This document shows, piece by piece, positions 49,344-61,362 of a stretch of DNA of 64,000 bases. Below the pieces are notes generated by a model that made no database searches, was not told where the DNA came from, and was given only the letters and a program-made list of their open reading frames with translations. The position numbers and the translations under genes were made by a program. Position 1 is the stretch's first letter. Each line of letters begins with the position of its first letter. The DNA comes from Alviniconcha marisindica. Lineage: Eukaryota; Mollusca; Gastropoda; Provannidae. The stretch spans positions 124,001 to 188,000 of the forward strand of contig JABMCL010002049.1 of the NCBI GenBank assembly GCA_018857735.1, given 5' to 3'.

Positions 49344-51773
49344 TTCACATTTACTTACAGCTCACATGATTGGGTAGAGTGAAAGGCAACAGCCAATCAA
49401 CATTGAGAAGACATTTGAGTCGGATTCAGAATGACATTGAGTGTGACCTCACTGTTTGTTGCAGTGTGGTTTCAGCAATGTTTTGTACTGCATTGTCAAC
49501 ACTGGATTGTTTGTTTCAGTGGTCATTGTCACCTGCTAGTGCTACACATACTTTTACAGAATATTTTCGCTGCCTAATATGAATTTTAAGGAGTAAATTG
49601 CATATGCAGAACTTAAGTCTGAAGGGTACATTTTAGGTCCTTGTGCGTTAATATGCACAGATTGGTGTTTTTCAAGAACCATGAGTAAAATGGACCCTTC
49701 AGTAGTGCACATTTTGCAGGAAACTTGATAGATTTAAATCTTGTTAGTGGCAAAATGCAATTCATCAACCCACAAGGAAAAAGCCTGATTCAGTGCTCAT
49801 GACATGTCACTAATACAGTAATAGAAAGGTTACCCCAAAACAGTTACAATTGCACAGAACAACATGCTGTGGTATTTTGCAAGAGAATACCCACATCTAT
49901 ATATGGCAGTTTTTTGTATGTTTGTTTTTTACTTGTTTTGAAAAAAGGAGATTTGTGTGCGTGTGTGGAGATCATTTGCTGAATGAGGAACACTAATAAA
50001 CCACAAGCATAGAGAACTTACTAAAAGAGGGGAACTGTTCTTTGGACAGTTGTGACCTAACAGAAGGAACCTTAATTTCAGCATTTGAAGTACCCCACTG
50101 CATGAGGTGGAAATTAGTGTAGTAAATACATGCACATGAGAGTAAAAATACACTGAACCAATTCCACAATGTGACTCTGAGGTGTTTAACCTGGTTTTTG
50201 GCTGGCCCAGAGTGACTGCTGCAGCTAAGCATTTGCAATGGCAGACAGAGGGCACATTTGTCCATAAGTGCATTAGAGAAGCTGGGGCTGGAGCTGGTAC
50301 CTTGATGCAGGAGGCATAATAAGACCTACCAAACAATCAATATACTTTCTACACGAGGCTGCTCTACAACTGGGAGCTGCCAATTAAAAGTGATTATGGG
50401 CAGCGCAACACAATCAGAACAATTTTAGCTGTCTGTTGGACTCTTTGGAGCATGGAAAATTGCCTCTCTTGCTAATCACTGGTTATGTAAAACATTCAGT
50501 AAACATTGCGTCAGCTTTTTTTTTATCATAACCTTTACTGAAAATTACCATGTGTGTTTGACTCCTTGATTTGTCAGTATATTGGTCTAAAAGTTTGTGC
50601 AGTGGAATGGAAGAAGAAGGAAGCTTTGGTTAAGACATTTTATGCCAGAGAGTCTGTTAGTGCTGTCAAAACTGTTTCATATAACAGACAAAATGGGATT
50701 GACAGAAAAATTTGGAAGCAGACCATCACTCATTGACTGTGACAGATCAGACAGGAATCAGTGCTTCAAAACAAAAATAAAATAGTTGATCTTTTCTTAT
50801 CTTTTCACTGCGCATATTAATTGTACTTTTTGTAGAGCACATTGGTTTTTGTATTCTTGAACCTGACCTCTAGTCTGACCCATTGTATGTGAGAGACACC
50901 TTGCAGGACTCTGTGCAGGTTGCATATCCATGCCAGGATTTGGCAGGGCACACCAAGGGCACACAATTTTAAAAAAAACACTTAGCAGAAATATTCTCAC
51001 TCTCAGACATTTTCATATTACTGCCCAGTAACAAGGATGTCACTTTGATGGGACTTACGTACCTTGCATTGACTCGCATGCCAGGTGATAGTTACTGGAG
51101 ACAGTTTGGGTCTCTTTTGTTGTGTCCTGTGTGATATTATATGTGTGAAATCTTTTGAATGCTATTAACCCCTTTGTTGATTGGCCAGTAACATTATCCC
51201 ATTCAAACTTTTATCTACTGTCATTGTTGATCCAATATTCCTGACATGATGCCACAAGAAAAACATACTTTGAACCTGAGAAAGGTAACCTTGGACTTGG
51301 AGCTGGACTTGCATGAGAGAGAAAAAAGAGTCTGAGTCTGTGTAATGACCAGTGTTTACTGTTAGGCCACTGAGTGAGCTGGCTTTCTGCTTGGCTAACT
51401 TCTTGGAAACTGTAAATCACTAAGTTGTAAGTGGTATAAATAAGAAAAAGGCAGATGACTAGTATTATGAAAATAACAAAAAGGTCAAGAACAGAGAGAA
51501 TGTACTCACCAGCAACTTTAATGAGAGAAGACAATGGTCATCAGAACTGTGCATTTAAACATTTTTGACAAAGTACAGTTGATTGTTACCTTTGGGTGAA
51601 GCAAAGAAGACATACCCTATGAACTGATTACAAATACCTGATTATGCAGTATACTACTTACTAGTACTAATACTGTAGTAATAATACACTGCATTTTCAG
51701 GTATAATCAGTTCATAGGGTTAGAAGTTTCCTGACTTAGTGACCCACTGACTGGTTTAATATGATTGCATGGT

Positions 51774-51804
<31 letters not shown>

Positions 51805-54800
51805 TATATGGGTGTTACATCTTGCAGACTAAATCCCAGAGTTAAATGCCAGCAGCTTGTGTACAGTTTGTTTCTAGTTTATAACATGCTCTCATGTAAC
51901 TGTACGAGATGTTTTTCTTTTGTTGTTCTAATTTAAACACACCAACAGGAAGCAGGCCAACTTCATCCTCTTCTTGCTTTCCTTCTTCCTCTTCTCTATT
52001 CTTTCTTGCTGGCTTCTTTGACTTTGTGAAAAGAAAACACTATCAAAATGCTCAGCTGATACTCTACAGCTGTCACTGTCAGTGTCATAACTCACACCAG
52101 GATTAGTATTTTAAACACTTCAGTTTTGAAACACTAATCCTGATCGATGACATTCACAGAGTTTACGATGTGGATGACAACTGTGATTTTACAACACTCA
52201 TTAAAAAATAAAAACCTGGTGAGCCAAGCAGACATTTTCCCAAATCACTTCCTTGGGCAGTGTTTTACTGTTTATGATCTCTCACAAGGAAGAAGTTTTG
52301 CTGCTGGATCAATAACCACATTCTGCTGCTTCCAGTCTTTAGCATTGTGTTCTTGTTTATCTGGCAGTTGTGATAAACCATTGTGGAGCTGTCAAACAGA
52401 ACCCTTAGTACCAAGCAAAACATGATTCAGCTGTGGAGATAGTGTTTTCACAGTTCACAGAACATGGATGGAACGGTTACACTTAACAGTCTTCCCCAGT
52501 GTACTTTGATCAACAGATTGGGTTTCCATTATTATAATCTTACACCACAGTACCCTCAGCAATGGACCCATTGCACTTTTGCAGAGGCTACTTTGTGGTT
52601 TCCAAATTGCTGTGTTGTCAGTTTTCTGCCCATTTACCAGTAATGTGGTTTCCAAATTGCTGTGTTGTCAGTTTTCTGCCCATTTACCAGTAAGGGGTGT
52701 CCGTTTTCCAAGGTTTGTGGTGCAAGTTGATAACATTGAGAAATAACCCTGCTGATGCTTTTATACTGCCAATAGTAATTACTAATAGTAATACAGAAAG
52801 AGACAGGAAAAGAATGCAAAGTTTGAGTATATCTTTTATTTTTCATTGTATCTAAAAAAAATATTCTTTTTTGTAAATGTCTGTTTCAAACAAGAAAGTA
52901 AGGTTATAGTACTCCACAGGGCAGCTTTAATTGTTAGTAGATTTTTTTCTGTCTCTTCATTTCCCGCTCTCTGTTTTCACTCGCTCTGTCCTCATTTCTC
53001 TTTGTCTCTCCTTGCGTCTGTCTGCCTCTTCTGTCTGGATTCTCTCTTTAGTAATACTAATAATATCACTCCTAGTGTCTTTCTCACAAGCACATGCATG
53101 CATAAACAGGCACACACACCAGAAGTTTTTTTCTTTTCTTGAAATGTTTGTTTGCTCATTAGCAGTGAGTGCTGGGATTTTTCTTTCTTTCTGGTCAGCA
53201 ATTAGCCTTTGATCTGTGCTCTGTAAGTTTTTGGTCATTAGAAGTAATAGAAGTGGGACTAGGTTTTTCATGGATAAATATAGACCTGTGGTATGGTATA
53301 CTTTTGTTCGTCTTACTTTTGTATTTTTGCCATTTGCTCATTAGCAGTGGGTCTAGCACTATGATCCATGCTGTTTTGTTCAGTTTTTGCTTGTTACTTT
53401 TGGCAGTGGGACATGGTCTATTACATATATATGATAATGAGTCTTATCAATGTAGGTTGGGTGTGTGTGCTTATTGCACAATGTTAGTAATTGGACTTAT
53501 TACTAAGACATGGTGGAGCCAGATGTGAGCACCCACCTATAGCTACAGGCATGTAGCATGCAAAAGTGATCTTGGAAGGCAGAAATTAGAACAGAAACAG
53601 GTAGAGCATGTGAGGGTGACTCCTAGGATAAAAATAAAAGAGGAAACCTTTTGGTAACTCCGTGTTCTCAGTACAGAGGACCTCAATAATATTTTCGTCC
53701 ACAGCAAGAGGGAGGAAAGAATCAATGTTTTGAATTACTACCAATATCACTATTAGAATCAAATATGACTCTTAGTTGTGTGTTTTATTTGATGTTATGT
53801 AACTAGACCTTGACATTTGAGTTGATGAAAATGGTAACAGTGGCAGGAGGAGCAAACTAGTTGCAGTGGCATGGGATTTGGAGAGTTGTGTGGTTGGCCG
53901 TTGCTATTTCAGTATGAAGGCATGCAACAGTGACCGATATTGATCTGTATATGGGAGGCTGCTGGTGGACAAAGACACATATTCTATTTCTGTCATCTGC
54001 AGCTTGTGCTGATTAATAGTTCTGAGATGAAACATCTCCAGTTGTCAGTTCATTTCAACATAGGTTGGAATTGGATTAAGGTGTATGCATTAATAGCACC
54101 AGGGCATGCATACATGTGGCCAAGGCAACCCACTTTTCCCCCTCAAGGGAGTAAAGTGTTGCAGTGTCGCAACAGGGGAAGAGACCACTGGCTGTCCTGC
54201 ATTTCATTAGAGAAGGAGTGGACTATCACAGTGCAAACCTTTCCACACTGATTCAACATTTTAATCCCAGGATGGGTTGAGTTCACTGACATTAATTGTT
54301 CAGGCTGTCAGCTGTGTTAGACTGTTACCATGGAAAGGTGTTTGTTGCTCAGTTCTAAAGCATGTGCTTAGTACACTGGTTGTGTGTCCAGAGGTACTGT
54401 GCTCTTAGACTTAGAAATGGAAAGTTAAACTGATTGGTGGGTCTTTTAAACTCTGAAAGGACCATAATTAATTGTCCTGTGTAATGCTAGCAGCCAGTCT
54501 ATTTTTGTGGGTATTGTGCTGTAAGTTGGAGATGGGAAGTTAACTGCTACAGTGCTAGGTGGATGCTGTAGAGAATGGACCATACTGTTTACCTGTGGAG
54601 TATATAATTATATACTTGGACTATAGAGAGGTACTGTATTACATTTACAAGTTAGAAATGGGAAGTTTATACAATTTGGTGGATGTTTTACAGAAAGAAC
54701 CTTAATACTGTGTAACACTGAGTCTACTTTCAAAAAGAAAATTTAGTTGTCTGACTTCTGTTTTAAAAAGACATTTACAAATAACGTCATAAAACAGCAA

Positions 54801-57800
54801 ATAATAAGAAATAATAGTTTTATTTTATTTTTATATATTGTTAATTGTACAGTTTATTTTACAATGGTGCCATCTCATTCACAGTAAGTGACCAGTGCTG
54901 TCACATGTTTACACAAGGTAATTAAAGTTAAGCATCTGCATCAGTATTGCTTCAGCAATGGAATTAACAATGAAATGACATGCAACTTTAGAACAGTTTT
55001 ATACATTTTGTTGGAATTCTCTTGGGTGTTTTTGTTTATTTAAAAAAAAATCCCTCGTATTTTTTTCATGTGACATGAAAGTCAGTAGATTGAATTTACG
55101 TCACGAACTGATGCAGGATGAGTTGTTCATGTTCAGCTGATGGACAAAACTGTGCTGTGACAGAATGTTTTTAAACCATGTCTGTTACAGTGATAAATCA
55201 AGAATTAAAGCTTATGGGTAACTTTTTTGTTAGCATTGAGTTGTCAAAAGCTGTTAATTCTCCCAGAAAAGGCAGTAAATCCATGCAAATGTCATGTAAC
55301 ATTTTAGGGGGGAATTTAGCCACAGGTACCTGAATTACAGTACATCACCATGGAAAAGATGGAGACTGTCACTGGTGTCTGACTCATGATAAGTTTACCC
55401 CAAATGTACTTTTATATTTTCTAGAAAAGAATGACTACACTGCCACTGGTGCACAGATAAACCTTATTGAATATTTGTGTTTTCATACATCTCACATGGG
55501 ACTTACCGTTACCTCTATATAAAAATAAAAATAAAAATCTGTTTCAGAATACCTGTGTCCACCTGAAGCCAACATTTATGGCATTGACTTCACACGCTTC
55601 AGGCTTCGTGACATGGAAACCCAGACAGTGTTATTTGAAGTAGCAAAACCACCCCCTTCAGGTGTGTATGTCACTGTGCACAGTGTTTGTATGTGTGTGT
55701 GGTGTGACCACACTTGTACAGCCAAGATCATTGGTCTTAAAAAAAGTTACTTTGTTACAGTCATGCCCAATGTAGAAACTGTTCACAGAAGTTATTTTTG
55801 CACTGGCATGAATCTTGTATGAATAAAACTCTACATGACTGTATTGGACAAAAATGCTGCAGTTGTCATCAATATTGTAATATGGACATGAAAGCAGCTC
55901 AGCTATGATGTAGATATTCTCCCAAAGACAAAAAGCAAACAGAACGCCATGTTTGTTAATGTTTTTCAGGGTTCTAAATGCTTCTGTCAATGATTTTTGG
56001 AGATGAGCTTGGAATGTCTTCAAAAGGTCATGTCTTACCAGTGCCCCTAAATGTTTTTGAAAAGTGAAACAAGTAGCTTCTTCTTCCTTATCTTTTTGTG
56101 TTATAGACTAATACTTGAGGGTTCTGGGCTGCCAATCAGCAGCAGCTTCAGCCAATCAGAATGTTACAATCAATAAATAATTTGCATGAAAAATAATTTC
56201 AGAGGAGTGGCTTGCAGTGTTTTCCTCATAAGCTAAAAGCACAGCAGTGAAAGACTAGTTGATTCTGAACAGTAATGGTGCATGTTTGTTGATGACAAGA
56301 TGTATACAATATAGTGGCTGCAATCACTGAATCAGATGCGGAAACCTATATTCTGTCATTTATTTGAATGCTTGAATCAGATTCAAGTACTTGGAGCTCA
56401 TCTTGATATGAGGTGCTTGACGAGTGTTGAAAAAACAAAGAACAAAACTCAGCATGCAGTCCACACCATACCACATGGTAATCAAATTGAAAGCTTATGA
56501 GAGAGGAGATGGGGCTTAGAGCTAAGTGCAGCACCATCTATTCAGAGGGCCTAACTGCTGGATAAAACATTGGTTGGTTGCATGTGTGATTTGAAAGGGT
56601 ATGTCTCATTTCGTATACAACCTTTTCAGTTTTTGTTCTGATGCGACTGTGTGGTTGACAGGATGTTAAAATCCATGTATGAACTCAGTTTTAAATACAG
56701 CCCCAATGTTGTACAACATTTTGAGTGACTATGATGGTATTACTGTTGCACTCCACAGCTGATGGTGAAGAGTTGGAACAAGAGATGGAGGACTCTGACC
56801 CCAACGCAGGTCGTTTTGTGCGGTACCAGTTCACTCCTCAGTTCCTCAAGCTGAAGACAGTTGGCGCCACGTACGTTTTGTTCTTTTCATCCCTGCTGGG
56901 GTATATATTTCATGCCAGTGAATGCAATTCCATGTTGCTGTTTGTATATTATTTATTAATATATATATATCTTTTCCCTTTGTGATTTTTATTGGTAGGA
57001 AGACAAGGGTACTCCAGTTCCGTTAACAGCATCATGGCCTTTTCTTAACTTTTGATGTCAAATGCAGTGTTAATCAACTGAATGTAAAAGGGTACCCCCT
57101 TGTTAGGCCAGCACAGTTAGAGGGTCTAGGTGCATCTTCTTTCAAAGGGTGTTTTTCTAACCATGATGTTTTGTTTACTACTGAATATTCTGTTACTTTT
57201 GTTAAGATTTTTTTTAAAAATAAGGCAAGGGACTGACTTTAAGCTTTGTGTGTGTGTGTGCATTACATTGTGTGTGTTTGTCTCACTGTTTGGTGTGTGA
57301 GATTGTCTGTGTGTGTTTTCAGCTTTGTCAGTTTGTGATTGAAGCACACTGGGGATTGGGGTGGTGATTCCATAATAGACTAGCTTTAGAAAAACAACAT
57401 GTTTTTATGTCATTTGTTCCTTGCTTGCCATTTTGAAGTATGTTTGACTTATGCATGTTTTTCTGCAGGGTGGAGTTCGTGGTGGGTGAGAAGGAGGTCA
57501 ACAAGTTCCGCATGATTGAGAAGCACTATTTTGGTGACCGCTTGCTGAAGTGCTTTGACTTCGAATTTGGTTTCTGCATTCCTCACAGTCGCAACACAGT
57601 TGAGCATATATACGAATTCCCCAGCTTATCCCCTGAAGAAAGTGAGTAGTTTGTTTGTTATTATTTATTTATTTATCACAATTTTGTATGGTTAATCTTT
57701 TGTGAGATTCATCCTATATAAAAACATGGTTGACTTGGCATTAAGAACTTGTTATCTATATATCTATCTATCCATCCCTTTTGAGAAGTTTGGGCTCTTG

Positions 57801-58054
57801 CATAGGTACATCTGCAGCAGCAGCAGCACCATAGCCTATGTAATGTTTTGGTGGTATTTTTGTGATGTATTGGGATTGGTAATATCTGTTCCAGATGTAC
57901 CTTTTTAAATGGCTCAAATGCATCTTATTTTTTGCTCACAGTCCAAGACATGGTTGACAGACCGTACGAGACACGCTCCGACAGTTTCTACTTTGTGGAG
58001 GACAAACTGATCATGCACAACAAGGCGGACTACGCATACAACGGAGGATCCTAG
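44945..58054 (+). CDS. UNC119: UNC119 lipid-binding cargo protein (5 exons)
   Basis: UNC119 is a prenyl/PDE-delta-like beta-sandwich protein. It holds the N-terminal myristoyl group of cargo such as transducin alpha and releases it at cilia under ARL3 control. Exons: 44945-45116, 55548-55661, 56759-56870, 57469-57641, 57942-58054; 684 nt, 227 aa plus TAG, GT-AG introns with matching phases. An in-frame TAA lies five codons before the ATG. The poorly conserved basic N-terminus is followed by [94 protein letters not shown] and [15 protein letters not shown]...MHNKADY, the full core of the family. Human UNC119 is 240 aa. UNC119A versus B cannot be assigned; one ancestral invertebrate gene is likely. 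Confidence 0.96.
45117..47930 (+). other. UNC119 intron 1, 5' part
   Basis: Contains (TA)n at 45365-45402, CATACATACATA at 45750-45772, (AT)n at 46621-46642, ATT/TA repeats at 46878-46920 and, reversed, the AGCGCTATATAAAAG-type fragment at 46890-46985. No nested gene recognised. Confidence 0.6.
46890..46985 (-). repeat. Dispersed fragment, reversed copy of 9460-9550
   Basis: The reverse complement holds AATCACATGTGAGTGCAGTG, AGTCTGCTCAAGAGC and TATAAAAGC, matching 9465-9540. It is expanded by TA repeats. Confidence 0.65.
47936..48143. mobile_element. piggyBac-type MITE with TTAA flanks
   Basis: A 208-bp element whose ends are inverted (CCCCTTCACTACC left; GGCAGTGAAGGGG right), each flanked by TTAA (47932-47935 and 48144-48147), the target duplication of piggyBac transposases. 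No ORF inside. Confidence 0.8.
48148..48770 (+). other. UNC119 intron 1, unannotated segment
   Basis: No gene or repeat family recognised. An open frame at 48354-48614 (- strand) is unsupported. Confidence 0.5.
48774..49036. mobile_element. Imperfect foldback (inverted-repeat) element
   Basis: The left end ATGGATCTCACAACTCCACA and the reverse complement of the right end (ATGGATCTCACAATTCCACA) match over more than 30 bp. Inner blocks also pair: CTTCCTTCACTGATGTTGTT with CTTCCTTTACTGATGTTTTT, and GGAACAGGCTCA with GGAACAACCTCA near the centre at about 48895. The right arm carries an extra ~40 bp. Transcription of the intron would give a long hairpin. Confidence 0.8.
49300..49341 (+). repeat. 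(CA)n microsatellite
   Basis: About 20 CA units in UNC119 intron 1. Confidence 0.95.
49342..51019 (+). other. UNC119 intron 1, middle part
   Basis: No repeat family or gene recognised on either strand. Confidence 0.5.
51020..51178 (-). mobile_element. MITE-like family 1, diverged copy
   Basis: On the - strand, ACAAAGGGGTTAATAGC, ACTATCACCTGGCATGCGAG and TGCAAGGTACGTAAGTCC follow the order seen at 3902-4069 and 34933-35055. Confidence 0.55.
51614..51720. mobile_element. 107-bp hairpin MITE-like element
   Basis: The left end ACCCTATGAACTGATTA and the right end TAATCAGTTCATAGGGT are perfect 17-bp inverted repeats. TACCTGA and TGCAGT blocks pair further in, so nearly the whole element folds back on itself. 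Confidence 0.85.
51786..51810 (+). repeat. (TA)n microsatellite
   Basis: Short TATATA run in UNC119 intron 1. Confidence 0.9.
52595..52694 (+). repeat. 50-bp perfect tandem duplication
   Basis: GTGGTTTCCAAATTGCTGTG, TTGTCAGTTTTCTGCCCATT and TACCAGTAA occur twice, 50 bp apart, with no difference until the last bases. Confidence 0.95.
52695..54390 (+). other. UNC119 intron 1, 3' part
   Basis: TTTGCTCATTAGCAGTG(A/G)GT recurs at 53151 and 53332. Otherwise no feature recognised. Confidence 0.5.
54391..54722 (+). repeat. Degenerate three-copy ~125-bp array
   Basis: TACTGTnnT...AGAAATGG(G)AAGTT...GGTGGnT(C/G)TT...GAAnGnACC(A/T)TA recurs at about 54391, 54515 and 54640 with strong divergence. Confidence 0.6.
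54723..55547 (+). other. UNC119 intron 1, last part
   Basis: AT-rich, no repeat or gene recognised; ends at the acceptor of exon 2. Confidence 0.55.
55548..55661 (+). CDS. UNC119: UNC119 exon 2
   Basis: 114 nt after acceptor TGTTTCAG, donor TTCAG|GTGTGT. Encodes [20 protein letters not shown] and [17 protein letters not shown]. Confidence 0.95.
55662..56758 (+). other. UNC119 intron 2
   Basis: No repeat family recognised. Confidence 0.55.
56759..56870 (+). CDS. UNC119: UNC119 exon 3
   Basis: 112 nt after acceptor CTCCACAG, donor CCAC|GTACGT. Encodes an acidic loop [10 protein letters not shown] and [20 protein letters not shown]. Confidence 0.95.
56871..57468 (+). other. UNC119 intron 3
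   Basis: Short GT-rich stretch at 57246-57320; otherwise nothing recognised. Confidence 0.55.
57469..57641 (+). CDS. UNC119: UNC119 exon 4
   Basis: 173 nt after acceptor TTCTGCAG, donor GAAA|GTGAGT. Encodes [31 protein letters not shown] and EHIYEFPSL, which line the lipid pocket in the family. Confidence 0.96.
57942..58054 (+). CDS. UNC119: UNC119 exon 5 (stop)
   Basis: 113 nt after acceptor GCTCACAG. Encodes [20 protein letters not shown] and [11 protein letters not shown], then TAG. Confidence 0.96.
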
Positions 58055-58940
58055 TCCCTTCCTGCCTCACATGAGCCGTACGGAGTACAACCACCCCCAG
58101 ATGTCGCCACCCAGCCACAGTGACTGTCACATGTCTGTCTTGACCAAGACACACACAAAAAGCTTTGTTGTTGGTCCCTGTCTTTTTGCCAGAGTTCTAC
58201 AGCAAGATCTCTCTCAATGGTTCAGGGGCTGAAAAAAGAAGAAGAAAGCCAATGATTAGTTTATTTTAAGTGCTCACTGAATATTGTGAGTAATCATATT
58301 CATTGCCAAAAAGAAAGAAAAATGTTTTTTCTTTCTTCTTTTTTTTCTTTTTTTTCTTTGAAAAGGATTTTCATCTGAAATTTGTGTATGGAACTGAAAG
58401 ACTCAGAGATAACAGCTCAGTAGCTTGGCTTCTATGGCTACATAAGATTATCTTTCCTTCCATCAGTCAACCCCCCCCAACCCCCCACCTCCTCCAAAAT
58501 GCTTCTATTGACATCTCCAGTGAAGCGTTGGTAGGAGATTGCTGAGAACTGGTGGCAAAGGCCATTCTGTTGCCCTGGCTGTACAGTGGATATGTTTGAT
58601 TGGGATTGTCAGTTCACTTTTTAACTTCCCTGGAGCCCAACTACATCTACAAGGAACTGGCTTTGTTCACTGTAATTTCTGGGAACAAAGTGGAGCGTAA
58701 TGTAGGAGCACTCTGTGACCACGCCCCTCCAAGTCAGGACTGGATTTTTGTTTGTTTGCATTCATTGTATATGGAGAACTGAGGCATAAGTTGTGATGAT
58801 CTCTGCAGGTCACATTTAAAGGGTGCTGTGACATTTCACTTTGGGGCATTTAATTGCTGGCATTTGACTGGGATCATTTGGCTTTATGTTGACGGTTTAT
58901 TCAGGACATTGGGGGAGAGAGAGGTTGAGATATCTCACGC
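58055..58940 (+). other. UNC119 3' UTR or flank
   Basis: No coding. Holds T-rich sequence at 58320-58360 and a C-rich run at 58470-58490. A polyadenylation signal could not be assigned with confidence. Confidence 0.45.
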
Positions 58941-59139
58941 TACCCTGTCACCACCAGAATGATTCTGCATTAATATGGGTGGCTGTGTGAGCCATTTCAT
59001 TAATTCTTGAGGGCAGAGTCCCAAGACAGTGTCCATGAACCACAGTTTTTGAAGAGAAAAAGAGCTGAAGCAGACGCGAACCAACAGCTTGTCCTCTTTC
59101 CAGCCTAGCACCTTATTGCTAGGCCAAAACTGTCTCACC
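58941..59139 (-). mobile_element. tRNA-headed SINE (family A), reversed
   Basis: On the - strand: A-box TTTGGCCTAGCAATAAGGTG, B-box GGTTCGCGTCTGC, TCTCTTCAAAAACTGTGGTT, ATGGACACTGTCTTGGGACT, ATTAATGCAGAATCATTCTG and GTGGTGACAGGGT. Confidence 0.85.
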
Positions 59140-61171
59140 TGCTAGACTTGACTGCATACTGTACTAAACCATTGCAATGCTTTACTGCTACAATACTGGT
59201 GCAATATCTAGAACCGCCCCCAGCCAACCATGTTTGTGTCTTCCCTCAAGACAATTGTCATGGCTGCGCTATGCTGGCAACACACTTTCAGCTTCCAGCC
59301 AAACCTTAACATTTTTAATTTCATGCCAAATTAGTTGGGATTATTGACAGTGTTAGGAGCTTGGTGCAGTACAGAGTGAGAGAGTGTACATAAATGTTTT
59401 GAAAACATCAAAAGATTACTTGCTGTTTACATGTTTGATAAAAAGTTTACATATTTGGCCCCAAAGCCAGTACTGGAAGTGTATTGTTGGTACTGCCATA
59501 GTGGTAAAATGATGCGTCAGTGAACAGTTTACATATTTGGCTAAAAAGCCATTTCTCAGAGTGTATGGTTAAATTTCTTGATAATGCCATAGCAGTAAAA
59601 TGGTGCAGCAGTGAAATGTCAGCAGTTAAATGCCCTAAAGCAAATTGTCTGCAGGAAAACATCAACCTTCCGACTGTAAATGCTCTGTCTTGCAGTTAAC
59701 ATCTTCAGCCCTTCAGATCTCCAGGACTGAAGGGAATGTATTCTTGGATCCCATTTTAAATAGGTCAGATATACCACTGGCCAACTGAATGGGAGAAAGC
59801 ATTTTCTGATGTGGGGGGCATTATATGGCTGTCAAGTGTAAGTTTTACATACAGCTTACGCCATCTTCCCTAGTCAGTTAGTGATTGGGTTTTAGAACAG
59901 TGACAAACCACATGCAAAAGCGGGTGTTGATTCATGGCTGTTCTGACGTTTGGTCATATTTTGTGCTGACAGTACTCTGGTTTTGTACAAAACATATCAA
60001 CCTCTTGCTATACTGTCTTATGCCAGGTGCAATGTCAGATCCTTTCCTTTGTGCATTTGATTTCTTAACTATCAAGCTAGGGGGTGAAAACTGTTTCAGA
60101 TTCACAGATTTTAACATGTACAGCGGTTGTGTCCACGTGGGGGGAAACGGTTGCAGGTCTAATTCGCTGGTGTTTGTTTCGATTGCACTGATGTTTTTTT
60201 CTCCCCCTTTGAAAAGGCAACAGGTTGTTCAGAAGTTACTAATTATTCTTTCAGAATTTTTGATGGGGTAGAGAGGGCTGTGAGGGGAGCACTTGACCCA
60301 GATAGAAAGCTGAACCTCCTTGCATGTGCAATTTTCTTCTTCTTTGTTTTGGTTTGGCCAGTTACTCTTGGTGGATAATAACTGATCAGAGTTGTAGTAG
60401 TCCATGCACCAAATTGGCGGACTCTGTACAGAATGTTGCAGACATGCAGCAAAAGGATTGCTTGCTGCCTAGCAGTGAAAGAGATTAGGGACACTTGAAG
60501 CTGAGGGTGTTCCATTATAGGTTTGTTGTCACTGAGAACTAATTTAATAATGTGTTCTGATGTGTAAAGAATGCCTATGGTATGATCTTGTTTGTCTGAA
60601 AAGAGTGGAACAACCTACATGAGCAGGCAAATACCATGATATCTAAAGACCCTCTCCCCCACCAACACAAACAATGAACAAACAGCAGAAACAACAAAAC
60701 AACACATAAATACCTTTTTTTCAGTTAATTTCTTTTACATCACTGATAATTAACCCCCTTGATGATCAGTTAATGATCACATAGATCTGTGTACAGAGTC
60801 CATCAACAAAGGCCACTCCTCTGTTTGATACTACATTTTCTTGATTTTGAGATAGGCTGTTGCAGAGGTGCTCCCTTTAGGCTGTTGCAGAGGTGCTCTC
60901 TTCTTTTGCCAAAAGTATTATCATTATAGTAGGACAGCTTGAAGTCTGACAAGTTAACAGAAACTTGCATAATTTACAACAAAAAGAAGATGGGAAAGGA
61001 CGGGAAACCCCTTTAGGCTTGTGGTGAAAAATAGACTAAATAATAAAACAAGACCAGTGGGTCATTAGTGTACCAAGTTTGGAGTTGGTTCAGGCAAGTG
61101 TAGTCCTTCTTAAATGATTTTTCAGCGTATAAAAATATTCCACTAAAATTATGGATTAGTTATATTCAGGA
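59140..61171. other. 2 kb without a gene
   Basis: AAAGTTTACATATTTGGCCC and ACAGTTTACATATTTGGCTA (59444 and 59526) mark an ~82-bp degenerate duplication, and AGGCTGTTGCAGAGGTGCTC repeats at 60854 and 60879. No coding or RNA gene recognised. Confidence 0.45.
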
Positions 61172-61352
61172 TGGTGATGATGATGTCGAACTTCATGTCC
61201 TTGGATGTTGGTTGACATATTAGGGACAAACTGTGACCTGTGACAGATGCATGGTTCAATGTTGCTTTTCGTCCACAGAAACCGTAAGGCTCATTAGGAC
61301 GGAAAGCGCAGGACGGCCACCTTGACTTTCACACAGCTCCTGAACTCTGACA
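61172..61352 (+). mobile_element. Short retroposon (family B) with 10-bp target duplication
   Basis: Flanked by ATATTCAGGA at 61162-61171 and 61353-61362. Contains GATGATGATGTCGAACTTCA, GACATATTAGGGACAAACTG, CGTCCACAGAAACCGTAAGG, TTAGGACGGAAAGCGCAGGA and TTTCACACAGCTCCTGAACT, matching 27007-27175. Confidence 0.85.
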
Positions 61353-61362
61353 ATATTCAGGA

